A stretch of DNA of 64,000 nt from the NCBI RefSeq assembly GCF_033115175.1, contig NC_084843.1:55468474-55532473 (forward strand), in the 5' to 3' direction. The DNA is from Lepus europaeus. Lineage: Eukaryota; Chordata; Mammalia; Lagomorpha; Leporidae. Position numbers and translations under genes: made by a program. Shown here piece after piece: positions 46,708 to 56,912 of the stretch (position 1 is its first letter; each line of letters starts with the position of its first letter). A model generated the notes under the pieces. It was not told the origin of the DNA, did not search any database, and saw nothing but the letters and a program-made list of their open reading frames with translations.

Positions 46708-47321
46708 TGCAGCTGAGGGGATGGTCAAGTAGGGTCAGCAACATTGCAGGCAGAACTGTAAATTTCTTGTTAGAGATGCCACCTGCCTTTACCTGGCCAG
46801 CTCTCCTCCCAGCCCAGCCAAGTCATGAAAGTCGACAGAGTGCCTTCCCCTAGGAGGTTCACACCTCCCTTAGGATGTACCCCATGTGAAGAGATAGATA
46901 GGTCTGGGCCTCTTAACTTACAAGGCCTAAAGCCCACCAGATTATTATCAAGCCCCTTCTATCAGGTTCTATTTGCCTCTCAATCAGAAAACTTAATTGT
47001 AGCTTAGACAGCACTGCAGCTGAGGGGATGGTCAAGTAGGGTCAGCAACATTGCAGGCAGAACTGTAAATTTCTTGTTAGAGATGCCACCTGCCTTTACC
47101 TGGCCAGCTCTCCTCCCAGCCCAGCCAAGTCATGAAAGTCGACAGAGTGCCTTCCCCTAGGAGGTTCACACCTCCCTTAGGATGTACCCCATGTGAAGAG
47201 ATAGATAGGTCTGGGCCTCTTAACTTACAAGGCCTAAAGCCCACCAGATTATTATCAAGCCCCTTCTATCAGGTTCTATTTGCCTCTCAATCAGAAAACT
47301 TAATTGTAGCTTAGACAGCAC
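46708..47321 (+). repeat. Perfect-looking 307-bp tandem duplication covering a protease-like segment
   Basis: Units are 46708-47014 and 47015-47321, with no difference that I can find between them. The unit holds the retroviral protease-like stretch: SNIAGRTVNFLLE at 46737-46775, then FTPPLGC near 46858. The catalytic Asp-Thr-Gly expected just after FLL is not present. Copies 1 and 3 have a single unit, so the doubling happened in this copy and is recent, or is an assembly artefact. Confidence 0.85.
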
Positions 47322-47542
47322 CTTTCTTAGCTCCTCTAATAATGACTCTGTCCTTTGTTCTAGACCCTGTCTAGCACACTTGGGCCTCATTCCTTTGTAA
47401 TCATAACCTCTACTCTACCACCAATGGCTCTACTCCCAACCTGTGTGTACTGATGGTCCTCTTCCCCACTTAATGCTGTATAATTGTTCAAACCTGGTAA
47501 ATGCCACTCTTAGGATCATTGGTTACTATCCTCACTCTGTCT

Positions 47543-48015
47543 TTTATGACCTTGTCTAAATATGATCAAAGTTGGTGAACTTATAAGGCTTCCATAGCCT
47601 TGGCAACTCATGACGACAGCCTAGGGTGGTTACTGGCACCATAAACTAGAGTGTCAATTTGTTGGTTCAACAACAGGAGCCACTGTGCACTTGCTCCTCA
47701 TGTGGGATCTCTGTCCTTAATGTGCTGTACATTGTGATTTAATGCTATAACTAGTACTCAAACAGTATGTTTCACTTTGTGTTTCTATGTGGGTGCAAAC
47801 TGTTGAAATCTTTATACTAAATTGATCTTCTGTATATAAAGAGAATTGAAAATGAATCTTGATGTGAATGGAAGGGGAGAGGAAGCGGGAGAGGGGAGGG
47901 TTGTGGGTGGGAGGGAAGTTATGGGAGGGGGAAGCCATTGTAATCCATAAGCTGTACACTGGAAATTTATATTCATTAAATAAAAGTTAAAAATAAAATA
48001 AAATAAAATAAAATA
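47543..48015 (+). mobile_element. L1 3' tail of composite copy 2
   Basis: Same tail as at 28803-29258, with a G-rich purine tract at 47870-47935, TTCATTAAATAAAAGTTAAA, and an (AAAAT)n run to 48015. Confidence 0.88.
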
Positions 48016-48268
48016 AAAAATCAACACTCACCTATTTGCTGCTTTCAAGAAACACACCTCATCAAAAAGATACCCACAGACTGAAAGTGAAAGAATGGAA
48101 AAAGATGTTCCATGCTAATGAAAACCAAAAAAAGATCAGGTATAGATATCCTATATCAGACAAAACAGACTTTCACACAAAGACTGATAAAAGAGACAAA
48201 GAAGGGCACTATCTAATGACTAAGGCATTAATTCAACAGCGGAATGTGACTATAATAATCGTATACTT

Positions 48269-48375
48269 GTGCTCGCTTCAGCAGCACATATGCTAAAATT
48301 GGAATGATACAGAGAAGATTAGCATAGCACCTGCTCAAGGATGACAAGCAAACTCATGAAGTGTTCCATATTTTT
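48269..48375 (+). pseudogene. RNU6 (pseudogene): U6 snRNA-derived sequence, full-length, 5' part of a U6-L1 chimera
   Basis: A 107-nt match to mammalian U6 from the 5' GTGCTCGCTTC to the terminal TTCCATATTTTT, with about ten substitutions, several at CpG-type positions. U6 is the catalytic-core snRNA of the spliceosome. The ACAGAG box (TACAGAGAAGATTAGCAT) is intact. The copy lacks the U6 upstream promoter (it is preceded by L1), so it is not expected to be expressed as U6. Its 3' oligo-T is joined directly to L1 endonuclease sequence (AGATCAAATGGATC). Confidence 0.92.
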
Positions 48376-48787
48376 TAGATCAAATGGATCTAACAAGTAT
48401 CTATAGATCTTTTCATCCTACTGTTGCAGAATACACATTCTTATCAGAAGTGCATGGAACTTTCTCTAGGATTGACTACATACTAGGCCATAAAGCAAGT
48501 CTCAGCAAATTCAAAAGAATTGAAATCATACCATGCATCTTTTCAGCCACAATGGAATGAAGCTGGAAATTAGCAACTCAGGAATCTAAGAGCATGTGCA
48601 AACACATGGAAACTAAATAACATGCTCCTAAAGGAACACTAGGTCATAGAATAAATCAAAAGAAAAATAAAAAACTTTCTGGAAGCAAATGAAGATAACA
48701 ACACAATATATCAAAACTTATGGGATACAAAAAAAGCAGTGTTAAGAGGAAAGTTTTTAGCAATAGGTGCCTACATCAAGAAATTGG

Positions 48788-49282
48788 TTCCATCTCACCC
48801 CGGTGAGAATGGCTCACATTCAGAAACCTACCAACAACAGATGCTGGAGAGGATGTGGGGAAAAAGGGACACTAACCCACTGTTGGTGGGAATGCAAACT
48901 GGTTAAGCCACTATGGAAGACTGTCTGGGGATTCCTCAGAAACCTGAACATAACCCTACCATACAACCCAGCCATCCCACTCCTTGGAATTTACCCAAAG
49001 GAAATTAATTTGGCAAATAAAAAAGCCATCTGCACATTAATGTTTATTGCAGCCCAATTCACAATAGCTAAGACCTGGAACCAACCCAAATGCCCATCAA
49101 CAGTAGACTGGATAAAGAAATTATGGGACATGTACTCCATAGAATACTATACAGCAGTAAGAAACAACGAAACCCAGTCATTTGCAACAAGATGGAGCAA
49201 TCTGGAAAACATCATGCTGAATGAATTAAGCCAGTCCCAAAGAGAAAAATATCATTTGTTTTCCCTGATCGGTGAAAACTGA
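48788..49282 (+). pseudogene. L1 ORF2 C-terminal fragment, open to the natural stop
   Basis: About 164 codons stay open, including the Cys-rich segment ([19 protein letters not shown]) and the conserved [20 protein letters not shown], to a stop at 49280-49282. The C-terminal domain binds L1 RNA and is needed for reverse transcription in intact elements. Endonuclease and RT are missing through 5' truncation, so no active protein can result. Confidence 0.9.
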
Positions 49283-50706
49283 GCGCCAAAGGGGAAACCT
49301 GTTGAAGTGAAATGGACACTATAAGCAACAATGAACTGATCAGCTCCTGTCCTGACTTTAGATGTACAATGTAATATTTTATCCTTGTTCTAGTACTATT
49401 GGTTGAACTCAGTAATTAACACACAATTATTCTTAGGTGTTTAAATTTTAACTGAAAAGTGATCCCTGTTAAATCTAAGAGTGGAAAAAGAGAGGGAGGA
49501 GATGAACAATTTGGAACATGCTCAATTGGACTGGCCGCAAATGGTGGAGTTAGAAATGTGCCAGGGGATTCCAACACAATCCCATCAAGATGGCATGTAC
49601 CAATGCCATCGCACTAGTCCAAGTGATCAATTTCAGCTCACAATTGATAGCTCTGATAGGTCTAAGAGTCAAAGAGATCACACAAACAAGACAAGTATCT
49701 GCTAATACTAACTGATAGAATCAAAAAGGAGAGAAAGATCCAACATGGGAAGTGGGATACACAGCAGACTCATAGAATGGCAGATGTCCTAAACAACACT
49801 CTGGCCTCAGAATCAGCCCTCAAGGCATTCATATCTGGTGGAAGAGCCCATGAGAGTATAGCAGGCATGGAAAGCCAAGATATCATGGAAAAAAAAAAAA
49901 AAGACCTAAATGAATGATCTCTGTGAGTGAGATCCCAGTGGAAAGAACGGGGCCATCAAAGAAGGAGGTACCCTTCTCCGAAGGGAGGAGAGAACTTCCA
50001 CTTTGACTATGACCCTATCGGAATAAGATCAAAGTCAGCGAACTCTAAAGGCTTCCATAGCCCTGGCAACTCATGACTAGAGCCTAGGGAGATTACTGAC
50101 GCCATGAACAGGAGTGTCAAATTGTTAAATCAGCAACAGGAGTCACTGTGTACTTACACCCCATGTGGGATCTGTCCCTAATGTGTCGTCTAAAGCGAGG
50201 TGATGCTATAACTAGTACTGAAACAGTATTTTTATACTTTGCGTTTCTGTGTGGGCACAAACTGATGAGGTCTTTACTAATTATATACTGAAGTGATCTT
50301 CTGTATATAAAGAGAATTGGAAATGAAAGAAAAAAAAAACAACCTGGTGTTAAAATGGAAATGGCATAGAAAATTAATTAATTTGAAAAAAAATTATGTA
50401 GGATCTCTGTCTTTAATGTGCTGTACATTGCTATTTAATGCTATAATTAGTAATCCAATGGTAGTTTTTTTCACTTTATGTTGCTATATGGGCAAAATGT
50501 CGAAATCTTTACCTAATATATACTAAACTGATCTTCTGTATACAAAGAGAATTGAAAATGAATCTTTACATGAATGGAAGGGGAAAGGGAGCTGGAAAGG
50601 GGAGGGTTGCGGGCAGGAGGGAAGTTATGGGAGGGGGGAAGCCATTGTAACCCATAAGCTATACTTTGGAAATTTATATTCATTAAATAAAAGTTTAATA
50701 AAAAAA
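48788..50706 (+). mobile_element. Young 5'-truncated L1 with a 44-bp TSD
   Basis: Begins in the ORF2 C-terminus (TTCCATCTCACCCCGGTGAG) and runs through the two-unit 3' UTR to AATAAAAGTTTAATAAAAAA. The flanks 48744-48787 and 50707-50750 are the same 44 bases with one mismatch, which marks an unusually long TSD. The interrupted sequence on both sides is ORF2 of the U6-L1 chimera. Confidence 0.92.
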
Positions 50707-50750
50707 AAGAGGAAAGTTTTTAGCATTAGGTGCCTACATCAAGAAATTGG

Positions 50751-53460
50751 AAAGGAACCAAATAAATAGCTATCAATGCATCTCAAGGATCTAGAAAAAC
50801 TATAGCAAAAAAAAAAAAAACTAATAGGAGAAGAGAATAATTAAAATTAGAGAAGAAATCAACAGAATTGAATAAAAAAAATTTTTAAAAGATCAGCAAA
50901 ATGAAGAACTGTTTTTTTGAAAAAAATTAACAAAATTGACACATGATTGGCCCACCTAAGCCAAAAAAGGAGATAGATCACCCAAGTCAATAAAATCAGA
51001 GATAAAAAAGGGAATTTAACAACAGACACCATAGAAATAAAAAGAGTCATTAGAAATTACTACAAGGAGTTCTATGCCAACAAATAGAAATCTAGCAGAA
51101 ATAGATAGATTCATGGACACATACAGCCTACCTAAATTGAACCAGGAAGACATAGAAAACCTAAACAGACCCATAACTGAGTCAGAATTGAATCAGCAAT
51201 AAAGGCCCTCCCAACAAAGAAAAGCCCAATTTCCAATGGATTCACTGATGAATTCTACCAGACATTTAAAGAATAACTAACTCTAATTCTTCTAAAACTA
51301 TTCAAAATAATTGAAAGAGTGGGAATCCTCCCAAATTCTTTCTATGAAGCCAGCATCACCTTAATCCCTAAGCTGGAAAAAGATGCAGCAGAGAAAGAGA
51401 ATTACAGACCAATATCCCTGATAAACATAGATGCAAAAATCCTCAATAAAATACTGGCCAATAGAATTCAACAACAGATCAGAAAGATCATCCATCAAGA
51501 CCAAGTGGGATTTATCCCTAGTATGTAGGGATGGTTCAACATTCGCAAATCAGTCGACGTGATACACCACATTAACAAAGTTCAGAAGAAAAATATTATT
51601 ATCTCAATAGATGCATAGAAAGCATTTGATAAAATACAACACCCTTTCATGATGAAAACTCTAAGCAAATTGGGTATAGAAGGAACATTCCTCAATACAA
51701 TCAAAGCAATTTATGAAAAACCCATGGCCAGCATACTATTGAATGGGGAAAAGTTAGAAGCATTTCCACTGAAATCTGGTACCAGACAGGGATGCCCACT
51801 CTCACCACTGCTATTCAATATAGTACTGGAAGTTTTAGCCAGAGCCATCAGGCAAGAAAAAGAAATTAAAGGAATACACATTGGGAAGGAAGAACTCAAA
51901 CTATCCCTCTTTGCAGACGATATGATTCTTTATTTAGGGGATCCAAAGAACTCTACTAGGAGACTATTGGAACTCATAGAAGAGTTTGGCAAAGTAACAG
52001 GATATAAAATCAATGCACAAAAATCAACAGCCTTTGTATACACAGGCAATGCGACAGCTGAGAAAGAACTGCTAAGATCAATCCCATTCACAATAGCCAC
52101 AAAAACAATCAAATACCTTGGAATAAACTTAACCAAGGACTTTAAAGATCTCTACGATGAGAATTAAAGAACCTTAAAGAAAGAAATAGAAGAGGATACC
52201 AAAATTGGAAAAATATTCCATGCTCAAGGATTGGAAGAATCAACATCATCAAAATGTCCATTCTCCCAAAAAGAATTTATAGATTCAATGTGATACCAAT
52301 CAAAATACCAAAGACATTCCTCTCAGATCTAGAAAAAATGATGCTGAAATTCACATGGACACACAGGAGACCTCAAATAGCCAAAGCAATCTTGTACAAC
52401 AAAAACAAAGCCGGAGGCATCACAATACCAGATTTCAGGACATACTACAGGGCAGTTGTTATCAAACAGCATGGTACTGGTACAGAAACAGATGGATAGA
52501 CCAATGGAACAGAATAGAAACACCAGAAATCAATCCAAACATCTACAGCCAACTTATATTTGATCAAGTATCCAAAACCAATCCCTGGAGTAAGGGCAGT
52601 CTATTCAATAAATGGTGCTGGGCAAACTGGGTGTCCACATACAGAAGTCTCAAGTAAGACCTCTACCTTACACCTTATACAAAAATCTACTCAACATGGA
52701 TTAAAGATCTAATTCTATGACCCGACACTATCAAATTATTAGAGAACATTGGAGAAACCCTGTAAGATATAGGCACTGGCAAAGACTTCTTGAAAATGAC
52801 CCGAGAGGCACAGGCAGTCAAAGCCAAAATTAACATTTGGGATTGCATCAAATTGAGACGTTTCTGTACTTCAAAAGAAACAGTCAGGAAAGTGAAGAGG
52901 CAACCGACAGAATGGGGAAAAATATTTGCAAACTATGCAACAGATAAAGGGTTAATAACCAGAATCTACAAAGAAACTCCACAACAACAAAACAAACAAC
53001 CCACTTAAGAGATGGCCAAGGAACTAAACAGATATTTTTCAAAAGATGAAATTCAAACGGGCAACAGACACATGAAAAACTGTTCAAGATCACTAGCAAT
53101 CAGGGAAATGCAAATCAAAATCATAATGAGGTTTCACCTCACCAGGGTTAGAATGGCTCACATACAGAAATCAACCAACAACAGATCCTGGAGGGGATGT
53201 GGGGAAAAAGGGACACTGACCCACTGTTGGTGGGAATGCAAAATGGTAAAGCCACTATGGAAGACAGAGTCCTCAGAAGCTTGAATATAGCCCTACCACA
53301 CAATCCAGCCATCCCACTCCTTGGAATTTAACCAAAGTTAATTGAATTGGCAAATAAAAGAGCTATCTTCAACTCAATGTTTATTGCAGCTCAATTCACA
53401 ATAGCTAAGACCTTGAATCAATCTAAATGCCCATCAACAGTAGACTGGATAAAGAAATGA
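50751..53460 (+). pseudogene. L1 ORF2 pseudogene of the U6-L1 chimera (RT and C-terminal domain)
   Basis: Continues the ORF2 interrupted at 48787. The stretch 51319-51528 reads open with [13 protein letters not shown] and [11 protein letters not shown], then meets a TAG at 51526. The stretch 51649-52167 is open for 172 codons and holds [15 protein letters not shown] and the catalytic FADDM (FADD at 51910-51921) of the reverse transcriptase. The C-terminal region (52790-53284) is broken by frameshifts. Several conserved RT blocks survive, but at least four breaks make it inactive. Confidence 0.92.
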
Positions 53461-54772
53461 TAGAATATATACCTTACAGAATACTACATAGCAGTTTTAA
53501 AAATGAAATCCATTCATTTGCAACAAAATAGATGAATCTGGAAAACATCATGCTGAGTGAAATAAGCCAGTCCCAAATGGTCAAATATCATATGTTTTCC
53601 ATGAGTTGTGACAACTAACTAAGCACCTAAAAGGAAACCTGTAGAAGTGAAACTGACACAAGGAGAAAAAATGACTTGATCAGCCCTTGTCCTGACTGTT
53701 GAGGAATAGCTTACTATTTTATTCTTTTTAGTATTTTCTGGTTAAACTCTTTAAAACTCACAATTATTCTAAGGGGTTTAAATCCAAGTGAAAATTGATC
53801 CCTGTGAAAAATAACAGTGGGAATAAAAGAGGGAGGAGATGTACAGTTCGGCACATGCTAACTTGGACTTACCCCTAACAACAGAGCTAGAAACGTGCCA
53901 CGGGACTCCAAATCCCATTAAGTTGGCATGTACCAATGCCATCTTACTAAAGTGATCAATTTAAGTTCATAATTGATCATAAAGGTAGGATTAAGTGTCA
54001 AAGGTATCACATAAACAAAACCATTGTCTGCTAGACACCGATAGCATTAAAAAGGAAAGAACTATCCAACATGGGAAACAGGATACCCAGAAGACTCATA
54101 AAATGGTAGATGCCCTAAGCAGCACTCTGGCCTCAGAATCAGCCCTTAAGGCATTCAGATCTGGCTGAAAAGCCCATGAGAGTTTCTCAGGCATGGAAAG
54201 CCAAGACACTATGGCAAAAAAATGACCTAAATGAAGGATCTCCAAGTGAGCTCCCAGTGGAAAGAACAGGCCATCCAAGAAGAAGGTGCCTTTCTCTGAA
54301 GGGAGGAGAGAACTTCCACTTTGTTTATGGCCTTGTCTAAATAAGTTCAGAGTTTGTGTACTCAGAAGGCTTCCATAGCCTTGGCAGCTCATGACAAGAG
54401 CCTATGGTGATTACTGACATCATAAATAAGAGTGTCAGTTGTTAAATCAATAAAGGATTCACTGTGCACTTACTCCCCATGTAGGATCTCTGTCCTTAGT
54501 GTGTTGTACTATGTGAATTAATGGTAAAACTAGTATTCAAACAGTACTGTATACTTTGTGTGTCTGTGTGGTTGCAAACTGTTGAAATCTTTACTTAGTT
54601 TATACTAAATTGATCTTCTGTATATAAAGATAATTAAAAATGAGTCTTAATGAAGAATGGGATGGGAGAGGGAATAGGAGATGGGATGGTTTGTGGGTGG
54701 GAGGGTGGTTATGGGGAGAAAACTGCTATAATCCAAAAATTTCAAAATTTATATTAAATAAAATTTTTTAAA
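53461..54772 (+). mobile_element. 3' UTR of the U6-L1 chimera
   Basis: Follows the standard layout: CTGAGTGAAATAAGCCAGTC, GATCCCTGTGAAAAATAACA, GGCATGGAAAGCCAAGACAC, GCTTCCATAGCCTTGGCAGC and ATCTTCTGTATATAAAGATA. A G-rich tract at 54655-54715 and an A-rich end complete it. Confidence 0.85.
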
Positions 54773-54783
54773 AATTATATACT

Positions 54784-55740
54784 CAATCAACCTCAGGGGC
54801 CTGACTATTGAAAAGAAATATTAATGGATCTAAAAGAAGATGTAGACTCCAACAAACAGTAGTAGGGTTTCAATACCCCACTTCTACCATAGACATCAAT
54901 GAGACAGAAAATCAACAAAGAAACAACAGAGCAAAATTACACTATGGATTAAATGGACCTAACTGATATCTACAAACCCTTTCAACCATAGTTGCAGAAT
55001 ACCTATTCGTTTCATCAGTGCATGGAACTTTCTCTAGAATACATCATATGCTAGGCCATAAAGCAACTCTCAGCAAATTAAAACAAAAATATCAAAATCA
55101 CACCACTCATCTGCTCTAACCACAATGGATGAAGCTGAAAATAAACAGATCAATCTCTAGAACATATTAAAACACATGGAGACTGAACAACATAGTCCTG
55201 AATGAACAGTGTGTCACAGGAGAAATATAAAAATTTCTGTTAACAAATGAACATATCAAAACTTATGGGATAGAGCAAAAGCAGAATTAAGAGGGAAGTT
55301 CATAGCAATTTGTGTCAACAGGCATTTTTCAAGAGAGGAAATTCAAATGGCCAACAGACATTTGAAAAAAATGCTTAGGATCACTAGGCATCAGGGAAAA
55401 GCAAATCAAAACCACAATGAGGCTTCACTTTACTCCAATTAGAATGGCTCTCATACAGAAATCAATGAACAACAAATGCTGGATATGGGAAAAAAGGTAC
55501 CCTAATCCACTATTGGTGGAATATAAACTGGTGGAGCCACTCTGGAAGACACTATGGAGAAATCTGAATATAGATCTACCATATGATCTAGCAATTCCAT
55601 TCCTGGGAATTTGGTCAGATGAAAAGAAACCAGCATATGAAAGCTATCTGTACTCCTAGGTTTAAAGCAGCTCAATTTACATGAGCTAAGATATGGAATC
55701 AACCTAGATGTCCATAAACTGATGACTGTATAAAGAAATT
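54784..55740 (+). pseudogene. ORF2 remnant of the host L1, right arm, with a large internal deletion
   Basis: Endonuclease remains (AATATTAATGGATCTAAAAG, GCATGGAACTTTCTCTAGAA) run to about 55317. The sequence then switches to the ORF2 C-terminal region (GGCATTTTTCAAGAGAGGAA at 55321), skipping the whole RT domain. The remaining C-terminus to about 55740 is frameshifted. Confidence 0.82.
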
Positions 55741-55993
55741 ATGGTATATACCATATGGAGTACTATTCAGCTGTAAAAACAAAAAATTGAATTTTGGCTT
55801 TTTCAACAAAATGGATGCAACTAGAAATGATAATACTTAGTGAAATAAGCAAGTATCAAAAAGACAGATATGTGTTTTCCCTGATCTGAGACAACTTAAA
55901 GAGTACTTAAAACATAATGTATTGGATTGAAGTTAACATTTTGAGATTTGATGATTCTTTACAGCCCTTGTCTTTACTGTTGAAGAATATTTT

Positions 55994-56645
55994 TTCAAGA
56001 TGTATTTATTTATTTGAAAGGCAGAGTTACAAAGAGGCAGAGGCAGAGGCAGAGAGAGAGGTCTTCCAACCTCTGGTTCACTCCCCAGATGGCTGCTGTG
56101 CTGATCTGAAGCCAAGAGCTTCCTCTGGGCCGGCGCCGTGGCTTAACAGGCTAATCCTCTGCCTCGCGGTGCCGGCACACCGGGTTCTAGTCCCGGTTGC
56201 CCCTCTTCCAGGCCAGCTCTCTGCTATGGCCCGGGAAGCCAGTGGAGGATGGCCCAAGTGCTTGGGCCCTGCACCCGCATGGGAGACCAGGAGAAGCACC
56301 TGGCTCCTGGCTTCAGATCAGCAAGATGTGCCGGCCGCAGCGGCCATTGGAGGGTGAACCAACGGCAAAAGGAAGACCTTTCTACCTTTCTCTCTGTCTC
56401 TCTCTCACTATCCACTCTTCCTGTCAAAAAAAAAAAAAAAAAAAAAAAAGAAAGAAAGAAAGAGCTTCCTCTGGGCCTCCCAAGCAAGTGCAGGGGCTCA
56501 AGGATTTGAGCCATCTACTACTGCTTTCCTAGGCAATACCAAGGAGCTGGATCAGAAGTGCAGTAGCAAGGACTTGAACCAGCATCCATATGGGATACCT
56601 GTACTACAGATGGCAGCTTTACCCATCATGCTGAAACAATGGCCC
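55994..56645 (-). mobile_element. Old C-SINE (minus) carrying a younger SINE inside it
   Basis: The left part (55994-56128) has the reversed tail (TTATTTATTTGAAAGGCAGA) and CCAACCTCTGGTTCACTCCC. The right part (56461-56645) has GAAGTGCAGTAGCAAGGACT and CATCCATATGGGATACCTG, ending AACAATGGCCCC. The younger SINE 56129-56460 lies between them. Confidence 0.88.
56129..56460 (+). mobile_element. C-repeat SINE, young type, nested in another SINE
   Basis: Head GGGCCGGCGCCGTGGCTTAA, GGGTTCTAGTCCCGG, tail CTGTCAAAAAA followed by a long A-run and (GAAA)n. The perfect TSD AGAGCTTCCTCTGG is at 56115-56128 and 56461-56474. Confidence 0.95.
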
Positions 56646-56821
56646 CTGTTCTTTCTTCATACTATTTGTTGAACTCTTTACTTAGTGTAGGGTTAACCTT
56701 ATGAGTATAAAGTAAACTGAAAACAGGTCTTTGTAAAAATTAAGAGTGGGAATAGAAGAGGGAGAAGAAAGAAAGGTTGGAGCATAGGCAAGAGGCAGGA
56801 TAGGATGGGAATTATCTCTAT

Positions 56822-56876
56822 ATTCCTAAATCTGTATAGATGACACATATTCCTAAATCTGTATAGATGAAACATA
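56822..56876 (+). repeat. 28-bp tandem duplication in the host L1 tail
   Basis: ATTCCTAAATCTGTATAGAT occurs twice in a row within the 3' end of the host L1, with one difference between the units. Other L1 tails here have a single copy of this block. Confidence 0.85.
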
Positions 56877-56912
56877 TAAAACTTCTTTACCTTAAATAAG
56901 ATTTTTAAAAAA

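Larger units (their letters stand above)
45970..48015 (+). mobile_element. Composite element copy 2, 5'-truncated
   Basis: Starts at the equivalent of 27884 in copy 1 and ends with the same L1 tail and (AAAAT)n. It is flanked by the TSD AAAAATCAAGACTC (one mismatch) at 45956-45969 and 48016-48029, in the host L1. It keeps the gag-like region lost from copy 1 (46261-46607) and has a 307-bp tandem duplication. Order: unassigned 45970-46260, gag-like to about 46665, protease-like 46708-47321 (doubled), unassigned to 47542, L1 tail from 47543. Confidence 0.85.
48269..54772 (+). mobile_element. U6-L1 chimeric retrocopy
   Basis: Full-length U6 is fused at its 3' end to a 5'-truncated L1 that begins in the ORF2 endonuclease region and runs to its own A-rich 3' end at about 54772. 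The element lies inside an older L1, with a short imperfect TSD (AATCGTATACT at 48257-48267, AATTATATACT at 54773-54783). Such chimeras are known in primates and rodents and are explained by reverse transcriptase switching from L1 RNA to U6 RNA. A younger L1 (48788-50706) sits inside this element. Confidence 0.8.
45907..56912 (+). mobile_element. Host L1 of the nested complex (outermost level)
   Basis: A 5'-truncated old L1 begins in the endonuclease region (CCAGTTAAAAGATACAGG). It is split first by composite copy 2 (45970-48015) and then by the U6-L1 chimera (48269-54772). Its right arm resumes at about 54773 exactly where the left arm stopped (..GTATACT / ATATACTCAATC..), continues through the endonuclease end, jumps at about 55318 to the ORF2 C-terminus, and ends at about 56912 (CCTTAAATAAGATTTTTAAA). 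A SINE pair interrupts it at 55994-56645. Confidence 0.8.

Noticed and set aside
46825-47314. Two identical 60-codon proteins
   Set aside because: They are one frame of the protease-like segment copied by the 307-bp tandem duplication, not two genes.
46200-47400. Complete endogenous provirus
   Set aside because: Only a gag-pro-like stretch is seen. There are no flanking LTRs, no reverse-transcriptase or envelope motifs, and the ends are L1-type.
48269-48375. Functional U6 snRNA gene
   Set aside because: About ten substitutions, no U6 promoter elements upstream (L1 sequence instead), and a direct fusion to L1 at the 3' end.
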